Source: Oreocharis arfaki
Lineage: Eukaryota; Chordata; Aves; Passeriformes; Paramythiidae
Reading direction: 5' to 3'
NCBI GenBank assembly: GCA_013398015.1
Contig: VZRR01014165.1
Span: forward strand, 654,348 to 718,347
Length of the DNA: 64,000 nt
Position 1 is the first letter of the stretch; each line of letters begins with the position of its first letter. Positions 1 to 12,100 of this stretch are shown here, piece after piece. The notes below the pieces were generated by a model. It was not told the DNA's origin. It saw only the letters and a list, made by a program, of their open reading frames with translations, and made no database searches. A program made the translations under genes and the position numbers.

Positions 1-3000
1 AACAAAAACAAGCTTCTGCAACTTCAAAGGAAAAGCTGAGCCATGATTATATATGCTTTAGAATTTCAATATGCAGGAAACAAGAAATAGCTTATTAACT
101 CTCGCTGCATAAATACCTCTGGAAGCACCTTGATAAATATAAATCCTTCTGTCCCACTTGGATATGAATTAAGATAAAAGAAATTCAGACAAACCTTCTA
201 TTACATATAAATAAAGGATAATTTGGAAATGCTGCCTTTCCAAGTGAACCTTGGCAAACCAATGCCATGGAGATATTCCTTTCATAAGGAAGGAATCACC
301 CATGGGTGGTTCCTAGTACTCCTAGTACAGGAGTGAATCAAGGTGTTTTCATATTATATTGTCAGAAACAAGCTGCTGAAGTTACTCCAAAACTTCTGGG
401 TGAATGCAACAGACTGTACATAAATTACCATAAGGTGTTGGAAGAGCTTGTTTCCCATTCTGTACAAGTGCTATCTTTTATAATATTTAAGATCTTATGC
501 AGATAAACTACTCAGTACATCTCAAGTTTTTAATCTCTTGGGAAAAAGGGAAGAAAAGTATGTGTAATGTTGTCCTGAATGAAATCTGCACTACATATCT
601 GAATGACAAGGTACTGTGAATATTAAGGGAATTGGAAAATTCACTGGGAAGTTCACCAAATTAATTTTTTCAGTGAATAATATCAAGGAGCTTCTCTTTT
701 TCCCCTTTGTGATCATTTGGTTATTTTACATTAAATAATTTTGAGAGAGTTGTTTTTGAGTTTGAAACTCTAAAAATTATTTAAAATTTTCATTAGGAAA
801 CTTTCTACTGTTTGTGTGGTTTGTTTGGTTTTAAGACATAGAGACTATAAGCAATACTCAGAATATTTTCATCTGAGTTTATTTCTTTATACCACATTCT
901 GTCATTTGAGTTGTAATATAGGTGGGGAAAAAAGAGTGTGGGAAAGTTTTAATAATGAGAGCCCCAGTTCCCAAGCTTTCCAGTCATTTATGACAAGATC
1001 ATGAGGAAAAGATAGAAACCCAGCTCATGGAAGAGAGGGAGAAAACTAGAAGGATGAAAAGCTAAACTGATTCCTTGTCCTGTAAAAACGTATAGTTTGG
1101 CACATTTTTTGTTTAAAAACAAGCAAACAAACAAAATATCTAGTTTCTAGTCCATTATTAAATATTAAAAATATTTGTGAAAGAGAATTGTTGTTCTCCA
1201 CCTTGCCCTATTACTGAGATTAGAAAAAATATTCAACTGCTGTAACATAGTCCTAATATGAACCTGTGCTGTAAGAGAGAATGCAGGTAGGCCAAGAACA
1301 ATGTTTTTCAGATAATGCGTTATTTTTTGCAGCCCACAGGATAAAGACTTTCACAGAGAAATAATCTTAAAATAACATGCATGTTTTATTTAATATGTAT
1401 GATGTAATATAAAGTATTATTTATATAGTACAATTATTATAATTGTTTTATAATTCTCCTTCGTTAACAGAAAAACTGATTGTAAAACAAAGGAGGAACA
1501 AACATTATACGTTTTTACACCATCAGGGAATTTCAATCAAAGTTTCATTTTAAGCACATGCTTTTTCTTTTGTTTTTCTTTTTTTTAAAATATTTTTCCT
1601 GTGATGTTTAGTGTCTGCATAAGGAACAAATGAAAAGAGTTTAACAATATAGTGTCAGCATATAGGAAAACAACTTTTGATGTAATTGGCATTTAAGTAA
1701 TTCAGTAGCTGCTTATATGCCTATCTTCTTGGTGGTTGAACTCTGCTGGACTTCTGATTGATGTTTTTTGGTTGTTTTGATCAGCATAAACCCAGACTTG
1801 ATTAACGAAGATATACGAAGGAAGCACAATTTCCTGTTGGGGTTCAAGATTTACTGCACTAGAAAATTAGAATAAATGTAGCACCTTATAATATGAATTT
1901 GATTCATTAATATTTGATTTATTATTTCTTGGTACATTTTAGCATCATATGATAAATCCATCAATTAACCTTTGCTAGGCCTAATAGGCTTCATTTAAAT
2001 TTTGTAATTTCATATTTGTCTTGAAATTGCATGCTCATAAATATGTTGAAGTTTGTGATTTATCTAAACAACCTGAAATTAATATTTGCTTAAGATGCAT
2101 GCTACAGTTAACTGATGAATTACCTTTATTTAGAATATGTATTTCATACTTTACTCAGTCTAGTGTTCACGGACCTTACAGTGTTTTCACACTAACCAAG
2201 GTTTATCTGCTTTATTTGACTGCTGTTGACTGCTGACAAAGTATGGAATTTTAATCTGTTATTGTAGCAGTTTGGAATGAAGAGAAATTTGTGTCACACT
2301 TTTATTGCTGCCCAAGTTGCTGCCAGAAAATCTGATTGAAAGTACTGAGAAAGCAGCCATGAAGAGGAAAGTGCAAGCAGTCTTCCATTCTCTGTATTAT
2401 GGCCTGACACATATTAGATCAGTGTCTTTTTGTGCAACAGACAGTCTGCCATAATGAATACCAATTTCATGCATGTTACGCACAGGCAAGTCTTATTGCT
2501 CACCTTTTTCCTACAGTTTTCTTAAAAATCGAACTGGATTATGAAGTCTACTTCAGTTGCCACACTCTTAGCATGAAGTAAAAAGACATTTTGCTCAAAC
2601 CTTCCCCGGAAAAAGCTTAAATTTAGCAACATATTCATTTGAAAAAAATTAACAATTTCTTTTATGGAAAGGAAACTCAGGTGTGCAGACTGAAAAGCCG
2701 CCACTTTGCACTGCTAACAGGTCTCTGACTTGAATGATAAGGGGATCAGGACTTGCCAGCCTGCCACAGAGACACTTACCAAGCAATTTAGATGCAGCCT
2801 TACTTACTGAACTCCACATTAAATGTAGATAGATTTTTTTGCTCCATATATTTTGACTGCATGTTCTCCAGGGCTGTGCACAGGAATATGACAAGCAATT
2901 CAGGTGCCTAACATGGGTAACTGGTGTCTTTTTAGATGCCATACAGTGTATAAAACATTCACACTGGAGTGGCAGGTATGACACAGGGCATAACAGTGAC

Positions 3001-4049
3001 TCCCATCTTTTGGAGGGACATCAGCAGGCCAGATAAAATTTTTAGGGTGTCTGTAAGAGCACAGAGTACCTCTGTTCAGGGTCCTGTATCTCCTCATCCA
3101 TGAAAAATATTAGATAACATTTTCCCTTGGTAGACGTGACTGCTTCTGCTTTTCCTGGTTCTACCTACTTACATTTGTGATGTTACATTTGTTTGCTGTA
3201 GAGGTGATCATAGTGTCACATTAGGTCACACTGTGATCCCACTGTGATCAGTAGCCACACGTGTAAGTGGAGTTGCATTGACTCCAGTCCACATATTTTT
3301 ATGTAAATTTGTCTATTGCCAAAGAATTTGAGCATGAGAATGGAAGAAACAGAATTCCCCCCTCCCTGCCCCCACTCCCAAGAAGAAAATAGAAAATACT
3401 TGGTAGCTAAGAGCCTTACTGCTGAGGTAGAGCAGCTTTTTCCACAGAAATATTTTCATCCCAAGATGCTCAGTACACGGCACGAAAGTCTGATCTGAAG
3501 CTGATCTGGGCTGAGCTTTCTCCCCATGGTTTTAAATAGATGCATATTTATGGAGCTGTTCAGAAAAAGCAATATGTTTTGCACATATATTCTGATTCTC
3601 ATGTTTCTCCTTGCAAAGGAGAAGTCCCAGTCTGACTCACTATGTTTTCCACATATTTTGCCTAAGTGACACAGAATATATATAAGCATAGTAGCTTGTA
3701 TATATAAGCATAGTAACTGCGGACTTACTTTGCAAAGCAAAGACTTTTAAATAGTTACCTAAACCCCTTCTTCACAGACCGTGAAACTACCTCTAGGAAC
3801 CTAATTTTAACTTTTCTTGTCTGGTGATTATACCCATTCCTGTGTAACTCTATTGTTACTGAAGTGCAATGAAGTAAATATTTCTTTACAAATGTCTACT
3901 TTCCAACACAGGGTTGAAATTTCATGTTCAGTAGGGCCAGCTGCCAGACAAATTTATTTTCTGATCGAACACGACTGTAAGTGCATACCCCAGAGGAGCA
4001 GTACCCAGGAGGCCTGACCTCTAGGCACATTCCTGACGTTGGTCTGTCT
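1..4049. other. Non-genic AT-rich stretch
   Basis: No recognisable gene. All frames are broken by frequent stops. The stretch holds a 17-bp odd-centre palindrome at 1430-1446 (ACAATTAT, one base, ATAATTGT) and a 22-bp tandem duplication at 3677-3720. A minus-strand open segment around 2649-2984 has exon-like edges and is discussed under findings. Otherwise I see only unique-looking AT-rich sequence with short homopolymers. Confidence 0.7.
3677..3720. repeat. 22-bp tandem duplication (2 copies)
   Basis: Two adjacent 22-bp units, 3677-3698 and 3699-3720, share the core TATATATAAGCATAGTA and differ at three positions near the 3' end. This is a local tandem duplication, probably replication slippage on a TA-rich seed. 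No function is implied. Confidence 0.8.
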
Positions 4050-4115
4050 GGTTACCTTGGCAAGTAATTTCACCACCCTGTGCTTCACTTTCTCCATTTG
4101 TTAAAAGAGGGACAC
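4050..4115 (+). mobile_element. MIR/L2-like ancient SINE or LINE tail fragment
   Basis: The stretch reads CCTTGGCAAGTAATTTCACC, then CTGTGCTTCACTTTCTCCAT, then TTGTTAAAAGAGGGA. From memory this follows the well-known MIR/L2 tail pattern (a GGCAAGT-ACTTAACC-like block, then TGTGCCTCAGTTTCC, then CATCTGTAAAATGGGG), with the scattered mismatches expected of a very old copy. MIR and L2 share this block, so the two cannot be separated by eye. Edges are approximate. Only relics of such elements survive in birds. Confidence 0.5.
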
Positions 4116-7100
4116 ACACTTTGTTGAAAGCTTTGACTAAGATTTTGTTATTCCGCAGACCAGTATCATGTCAAGACCAGTCTTTCATGCACCAGAGAAA
4201 GGTACTAAGCATTTTTTGATGATTATATCTGTTATATTGAAATTTGCTAAACTGCAATATTGCAAAAAAATGGGGATCACTCTTTTTCTCTTTTACCCTG
4301 AAGGTGGTAAAAATAACTTATTTTTCAGCAGTGAGAGAAAAAGCAAAGCTAATTAACAGGAATGGTTATAAGTATGACAGCTTGAAAGAGAACCTCAATT
4401 AAAAGGATAAATTAACTGGATTTCTAGAATCTGACTTACAACATAACCAAATCAAAGAAAAACTGTGGAAATCCTACCTTTCAGCACCACTTCAGTTTTG
4501 AGATTTTTGCATGTTATCAACATAGCATTTTTATGCTGCTATTGCTTTTGTCATATTTGTAAGAAATCCCAGGAAATCATGGTTTTATGAGTCCAAGCCA
4601 AAAATGTGCATAGGCCCCAAATCCTTCCTGTTTTATGTGGCTTCTCCATAGCTACTTTGCATTTTACTGTTTTTCTACAAGTTCTATGTAAAAATCTAAA
4701 TTTGAGACATAAAAGTTAAATAAACTAAAATTAAAACAATTTCTCTTTTAACATTTTTTTGTAAGTAACATTGTGCAATTTTCAAGGAAAAATAATCTAC
4801 ACTGTTATTCTCAATAACGTCTTTAACTGTCTCACCCATAACTAAAGATGTCACTGCTCAAATTGGTTATTCTTGCTCACAGTCACTGCACAAAGGAGTG
4901 ATTTTAGTATTGCCTTCACCTAACATTTTAGTAGAAGCTTCCTCCACAGGACATGTAACCAGCTGCATTAAATTATAATTTACACAGGATACAAATAATT
5001 CCTTCCTGACTGCATCATGATATAAGAGTATACCCCACAAAGGAACATCTGATTAGCCTTATCATTATCTCAGCTCCTATAGTTAAAAATATTATTAGTG
5101 GGTTTAAAATTATCTATCTGTTCTTTTAAGACCTACTTGAAACCAACTCTTTCATGATTTTCTGCAGTACTAATTTTCTTCGCTAAGATTATTTGGTGTA
5201 GAAGCACATTTTGTGAAACAATCCATATTTGTCATCTATTTTCTCTATATTATGACATTGTGGTGTTTTAATATACTGTGAGACAAACCAGATAACTGGT
5301 TTTTTTCCTTCTTTTTCACTTATGTTTTATGTTGTATCAATAACCTGATTCAGTGTCCTTTCAGTATTCCTCTTTCCCTGACAGAATAATTTAACCTTTT
5401 CCATGGTTTTCTTACACGTAAATTCTGCTCTACATCTCAGACACTTTTACTGACCCTAGCTGGACCTATTTCACTCTCAAATGTGTCTTAATGTCTTTAT
5501 GTGTAAACTAGTTTAGCATAAAGGGCATAATGATTTCTGAGTGGCTGTTGCAGGCTGTGCAGTCAATGGTCTGTGAACTCAAGTTTCTCTAAGTAAACCA
5601 CAAATAGTTAGGCCACAGAAGCTGTGGAATAAAATATTGGAACATCTGAATTGTTATAGTACTCTAATTGTATATTTATTCCTTTCAGTAAACCCACTTT
5701 GAGCTTTTAAAGTTTTGTATTATTTCCTGTGAGGTCTCTAACAAAGTTGTCGACGTCTGCTGGTTCCATGATCTGCAAATAATAAATTTAAAAGTGAATG
5801 CTGGCTTTGTAGCTGCTGAGGCCTCCTTTCTTTGGTGCTGTTTGGAGAGGAGGGCAATTCAGAGCATCTTGCAAATGAAAAGCAGTACGCCTTTAACCAA
5901 AGATGCAAGTGTGCCTCCACAAAAATACGTTGTTTTGGGGTAGTGAAATCAGTTGTACCTTGTCTAGCGCTTAAAGATCAGCTTTATGGTTTCTGTGATC
6001 AGGTTTTTTGGGAGCATATAAAGGGCATGCACAGTGACTTTTGTACCTGAAATGATAGTTGGATAATCTGAGGTCTCATAACTCAGAAGCCATGAACTCT
6101 CAGAAACCATCTGGGTCAGCTACTGCCAGAGTTGTACAGGTTCCTCTAGGCTTGATTCTCCCAATTGCTAGAGCATTTCTGCACACACCCAAGCCTGGGT
6201 ACTTGGCATCCTCCAGCCAAAGAACCAGCTCCAGAAGACAGGGCTGGAGTTTTTCATATTTACAATGTAGGCATGGACACTGTAAAGACGCACAGAGAAG
6301 CCTGTTACATGTGGCATTTTAAAAAAAATATGAGGGAGAAAAAAACACGACAAACCAAGACCAGTCTCAGGATGTGTTTAGGCTGAGTCACCAAGCTGAT
6401 CTAGGTGTCTACCTTAGAATGTCACTAGAAATTAGGATTTAAAAGTGTCCATTTCTTCCACGAGGGTAATAAGGGAGCTTTTGAAGGTCAATTAAGATAA
6501 AGATGTCTTCCTTTGACCGAATCGGTCCTACATACTAGAGACACATGCGGCTCACTAGAATTTTTTGGTATACATTCTGGCGCCGTGTGTCTCAGGTAGC
6601 ATAAATAAATATATTAACTATATTTAGTCAAATTACAGATACGGGCATGCCCAAGAAATTTAGCAGAAGCCATTTTTTAAAAAGCAAAGAAAACATAACT
6701 GTGGTGGTTGCTCCCATTTCCCATGTAATGGACCAATATTTTATTCAGCCCGAATGCCTATAAAAATGTATCCTCCAGCCATATGGGAATTTTCCTCAGT
6801 ATCAAACACAGGACAGTATGCACCAGAAAGTGCTGGAAAAAGGAAGAGGCAAAAGTGATAAAATAGTGCCATTCTGTAAAATGCAGAGACATTTTGAAAG
6901 ATTCATTGCACTAGATATGAAAAGTAACAGAATGACAACAATCATGAGCAAACACAGCAAAAAGCTTTAAAATATGTCCTTATAGTACTAGGTTTATTTT
7001 TGAATATTAAAGAAATAAAAAAACCCCTTGAGGCAGGATATAGAAATTAAAGAGAGTACCATTTCCTGAACAGGCACTTTTAATAGGCCTCTAGGTTATT

Positions 7101-7728
7101 CTTTTGCTCTAGTCACACTATGGTAATTTCTCAAGAGGCTTCTAGGCCTTAGCACGAAAATAATTTCCAGAAAGGAGTAGAATGATAGATCCTACTCTTG
7201 TCCTGGCCTTCATGATTTTCTTTTGGTCAGCAGGTAGCTCACAAGGTCGATTTTTGGACTGCCCCTCTAATGTTCCTGATGCTGATGTTAAACCATATAG
7301 GCAGAGCAGATGAATTTCAAGTACCTTGAAAATATATATTGCAATTGAAAAATCTGGCCCTAAAATGACACATCAACATGAAAAAAGTCATATTCCTGCC
7401 TTCCAAAAATAATTGCATAGCTGGTATGTCTTAATACTTTTCTGTGCAGGATTATAAAAGGAGTGGGTTTATTTTCTTGTTCAATACTGAAGCTGGGAAG
7501 GTCTCACATGGATAATCAGCAATTTCAACTAATTTGCTAGATTGTTTTAGGAAAAAAAGAAAAGAGAAAGTATCAGTCTTGAGAAAAGATTGAAAAAATT
7601 CTTTGAGGTGATTTAATTCTGTCTTCCCTAGCTTGTATGTTTGTATAGCAGTCTGTGCAAAATAAGAAATATAAAGGTAATAAAGTTCATTATTGACGTT
7701 GTATCACTGAAATGACAGTTGTAAGAAT

Positions 7729-7759
7729 GAGAGAGAGAGAGAGAGAAAGAGACGGAGAG
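7729..7759. repeat. (GA)n microsatellite
   Basis: Nine perfect GA units at 7729-7746, continuing as an imperfect purine tract to about 7759. Simple repeat, likely length-polymorphic. Confidence 0.9.
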
Positions 7760-9034
7760 GCCTAATGCTGTAATTATTATTACTAGTTAGACTGCCTTAC
7801 ATTCTGAGAGATTATAAAGAAACAAAGAAATAAATGATGTCTATAGAAATAATTACTACTAATTCGTAAGAGGAGGAGCTCACAAGGTGAAGACAGTTAT
7901 AAGGCTGATCTTCCACATTTTTCTTACAGACAACATACCAAGAAATCCCTGTCTACCATTTCCAAGGCTGCCAAATACATTTTCTTTGCTCTTTGGCACC
8001 ATATTTATACTTGATGTACCACGTTTGGCTATCACAGTCTATTTTGAGTAGCCTATGTACTCCAGAATATTTTCCAAACTAATTGTACCACATTGCTCAT
8101 TGGAAAGATTCACACTCTCTTTTCAGATAATTTCATCTGACCCAGGGTGTCACAGCCTGCTAGTGAATTAAAGCAGTTCATGAGTGTTCTCTGGAAAAAG
8201 GGATAAGTGCCTTGGAAATGCTCAAGTCTGAACTGCTAAGCTCTTGCTCTCTAAACCGAGGGAAAATGGCCACTGCTTTTTAGGAATGACCCTGGGTCTC
8301 TTCTAGCTTCCAAATATAGACCTCACATAAATGTCCCAGACTATACCATTGAAGGGACAATGTTCTCACTTTCAATACAAGAGATGATTGAATTCCAGAG
8401 CAGAGGTGAGTTCTGTGGATTCTTTTAATCCATTAGGATAGATAGAATTGCTGCCGATTCTCCCTACTGTTCAGCTCAATACTTTGTGAAAAACTAACAG
8501 ATACAGTTAGTTCTGAAGAACCAAAAAAAAAGAAATAATGATCTTTCTCAAGGCACCAAAATTTTTCATGATGCCATGGAGGCTGGGAGACTGCAAAAGG
8601 GGAACCTCCTTAGAGAGTTATACATTAAAGACTGTTGTCCAGTTTGAAATGTGAGTGAACTACGTTATTTGTGCAAATTTCTATTGAACTAAGAGTTCTG
8701 GGTGCCTTTGTTGAACTCAGGGACAGCAGCTACTACTTTTGAACTAAATTCTAATATATGCTCTCTTCCTCTTCTCATCATAAAGATGAGAGCAGAGAGG
8801 AGGAATTAGATATACTTTTCTCCTTTTTGGAGTAGATGGTGTCACTGAAGTTAACTTCTCAGTCAAATTCCTGATATACGAAGGCAAAAGATTAACAATA
8901 TGCCACACAATGAAGTGACTCACCTCCTCTGCACTGCTTTAGTTCATCTTGAACATCCCTTCCAGACAGACCAGGAATGTATGTTTTCATACATATGAAA
9001 TAATAAGGAAGGGTTTTGTTTGTACTATTTTTTC

Positions 9035-9060
9035 TTTTTGTTTGTTTGTTTGTTTGTTTT
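9035..9060. repeat. (TTTG)n microsatellite
   Basis: About five uninterrupted TTTG units follow a short T-run. Simple repeat. It falls inside a minus-strand open frame (8892-9182) and accounts for part of that frame's low-complexity lysine/threonine/asparagine content, so the frame is not supported as a gene. Confidence 0.9.
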
Positions 9061-11704
9061 CCCAGTAAGAATGGAGTAGAGAAAAATAAGTCTTTAAGGA
9101 TTATGATCCCTGATTTAGGCATTATTATGAGTTGGTGAATAGAAACAGGGCAGCTGGATTTAAATAAATTAGACTGACACAAAAGGCATGGAAAAAATAA
9201 AAGCTCCTACATCTTAAATACTCTTAAAATTCACTTAAAACTCAGTGCAATTGAAACCCGAAGAAACAGGGGAACATGAACACAAATATGCTGTTGACTT
9301 ACAGGTGATTTATTCTTTGTTTTTTCTATAGATGGCTTTGAGAATCCTAGAATTTCTAGATCATAAATCTAATACTGGTAGATATTTTGGGAGTAGAATA
9401 AAACTGTTCTTAAATATTATATAATGACCAGAAAACCTTTTGACAAGTATGTGTATTTCTGAATTTCAGTGACCTTCTCATGTTCTAAGTGAACCTTCAG
9501 CATTCATAATAGCAAGCTCTCAACTACCCTATTAAAAATTCAGGTTCTTATGCTTTGGGAGATCTTCAGTTCAGAGATTTAAATTATGTCTACCTGATTG
9601 TCTCACAATCATTAAGTAATATTTACTGTATTTCCTGTTGAAGGAGTATACAGCAACACCTTGAATTACCCTCTAGTCCTGAACATTTAGTGAATATTGA
9701 ACTTGAGCATGATTTAGATTTCCTGGCATTATGTGTGTCATGCTATTGTAAGTAAATAGCTGCTTTAACTTTACTAGTGCACAAAGTAAAATGTCAGAAA
9801 ACCATATTTGCATTTATACACAGAATAATTACACGTTGATCAGAACAGCGTAATTAGGGATACTAATGAAAAATGTTAACCAAGAGCTCACATGTTTGCA
9901 GAAATAAAAAAGAAATCAATAAGACCAAACAATGAAAAGGATGCTGAATGTTTATTGTCTCTTGTGTAAAGTAAAAAACTGAAAAAACTTACAAAATATC
10001 TGTAATGCTTTTCAACCATGTATTCAAATTAACTCTTACCTGCTAAAAATATTATATAATCTTTTTCATTTTTGTTTGTTTGTTTTGGTTTTTGGTTTTT
10101 TTTCTTTTTTAGATCACTAACACAATGAAGACATGGAGATCTTGACTGACTTAATGTATTTAAATTTCCCTTATGGAGCTTGTAATCTTGGGATTACAAT
10201 TGAAGTGAATTTGATGGTTCGGCTCAACCTCTAATGGATAACAGTATGAAAGTCATCAACTTTATATTACAGTAAAAACTGCGATCTCCTTCCATATTTA
10301 GAAGAGGCTGAAGTCCATCTTTTGATTCCAGAAAGAATGCAGAAAAGGAATTAATATCATCCTTCATTCAGTAGAGTCTGTTTTGTAAGCACCCACTGAA
10401 GAAACGTTTACAAATATCAACTACACAGGATGCAAATCTTGCAAATTTTGCAAATGTGCAAAAAATTTTACTTCGTAAAATGTAATTTTACAATGCTGAA
10501 ATGAAATGTTGATATGTAAGATGTTAGAAAAAAGGTTTCTGTTGTTGCTTTTCACTTTTTCTCCTATGTCTTTCAGATGCTTTTTGAATCCTGCGTCTGT
10601 AACTGGAACTGTGTGAAGGATGGGTGATGCTGCAGCTAAAAAATGAAAACTTTGAGACAGTAACAGATACGAGTTTTAAGAAGCAGATTGGCTTCAGCAG
10701 TGCCTATGTTCTTTCTTTTGAATTAATATGTCTTCACTATCTTTAAGTATGACATTTTCTGTCAGTTTTTGTGGAAATAGATAATACTAAGCTAATAGAG
10801 GAGGATAGCCGTGTGAAGTGAGTTCACTAACATAGTTCACATTTTCAATCAGGCAAAAACAGCAGTGTCAACATAACTTCAATTCAGTATGATTCCTGTT
10901 TTGAATTTCAAGTACTCAACAAATGGCTCACAAGTAACTATTCTTAGAAACTGTATGTCACATCACTGCATAAAGATATGTAGGGAAAAACAGTCACAGC
11001 TCTTAATTAACTCATAAAAAGAAAACTGAAGAAAAACCCTTCTAATGGAATTATTTGGTAGGAACTGTGACTTCTGCTTTAATTTTTAGAAACTGGACTT
11101 TTTGGTTTGCTGTGATACCTATAAAATTTCAGTTTCTGTGTTTTGAATGGTACCAAGCTGACCAAAACAGGAGTTTAGCCTATATATTCAGCAACTCAGC
11201 CTTTTACCTGCTTTCATCAAAGCAGGAAGCTTGATGTCAGAAATCCTGGGAAACTTAGATCTGTGTGTTTTTGTTTTAAACATTTGTTTTGGTTTTAACC
11301 TGGGACTGAAAGGTAACATATTGTAGATGAATATCTCTGTGTACCGAAGAAAATGTTTTCATCAACCCTTACACTGTGGAACTGCGGATGATGTCCAACT
11401 CGAGATGATGTGACTTAGGTTCACTTAGGTGAATCCACTATGAAAACTCAAAATCACTTAGGGGGCTTAAACACAAATGACATGACATTTTTCTAGTCTT
11501 TCTAATCCTTGAAAGATTCCTAGGATATTTTCAATTTTCTCTGAAGACATTTGCTTATTGCTCTACCACAGCAAGTATCTGATTCAAATAAATAAGGTAG
11601 AAACCGCAGAATCAGAGGGGGGGTATTCCCAGTATCTGCTGATGAACAAGGGGTTAGGCATGCCAAAGATCAGCCTCATATTTATAAATGCAAGTGAGGT
11701 AAAA

Positions 11705-12100
11705 GAATCACAGAATGGGTAAGGTTGGACCACAGTGGATCATCTCCCTGCTCAAGCTGGGTCAACCTAAAGCATTTGGCACATGATTGCAGTCAGACAG
11801 TTCTTGAATCTCTCCAGTGAGGGAGATTCCACAACCTCTCTGGGCAATCTGTTCCAGTGCTCAGTCACTGCACAGTAAGGTAGTTCTTCCTCATATTCAG
11901 GTGGAACTTCCCGTACATTAGTTTCTGCCCATTGCCTCTTGCCCTATTGACTGGCACCATGGAGAAGATCCTGGCTTCATCCTCTTGACACCCTCCCTTC
12001 AGTTACTTGGAGGCATGGAGAGGTCCCCTCTCAGTCTGAACAGGCCAAGCCTCCCTCAGCCTTTCCTCATAAGAAGGTGCAGATGGGACCTCTTCAGTTA
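11705..12100 (-). mobile_element. CR1 LINE, 5'-truncated, copy A
   Basis: The plus strand begins GAATCACAGAATGG, the reverse complement of the CR1 tail motif, and continues with CR1 hallmarks in order: a 'ttgaatctctccagtgagggagattccacaacctct'-type block, 'ctgggcaatctgttccagtgctc', 'cctcttgccctattgactggcacc', 'atcctcttgacaccctcccttc' and 'ctccctcagcctttcctcata' (fragments paraphrased from the window). The element is therefore on the minus strand with its 3' end at the left. Similarity fades at about 12085-12100, the usual random 5' truncation. A second tail-like motif (GTCATAGAATGATG) lies at about 12131, so a further fragment may follow. It encodes only degraded traces of the ORF2 C-terminus. 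Confidence 0.93.

Larger units (their letters stand above)
4116..11704. other. Non-genic AT-rich stretch
   Basis: No gene recognised. It contains a (GA)n microsatellite at 7729-7759 and a (TTTG)n microsatellite at 9035-9060. A possible minus-strand terminal exon lies near 5675-5772 (see findings). At 6390-6450 there is weak resemblance to old LINE tails, too weak to annotate. The rest is unremarkable AT-rich sequence. Confidence 0.65.

Noticed and set aside
8892..9182. 96-codon minus-strand frame ending before a GTGAGTCAC donor-like site
   Set aside because: Part of the frame is the (TTTG)n microsatellite read backwards, and no acceptor-like site was found upstream of the more protein-like part.
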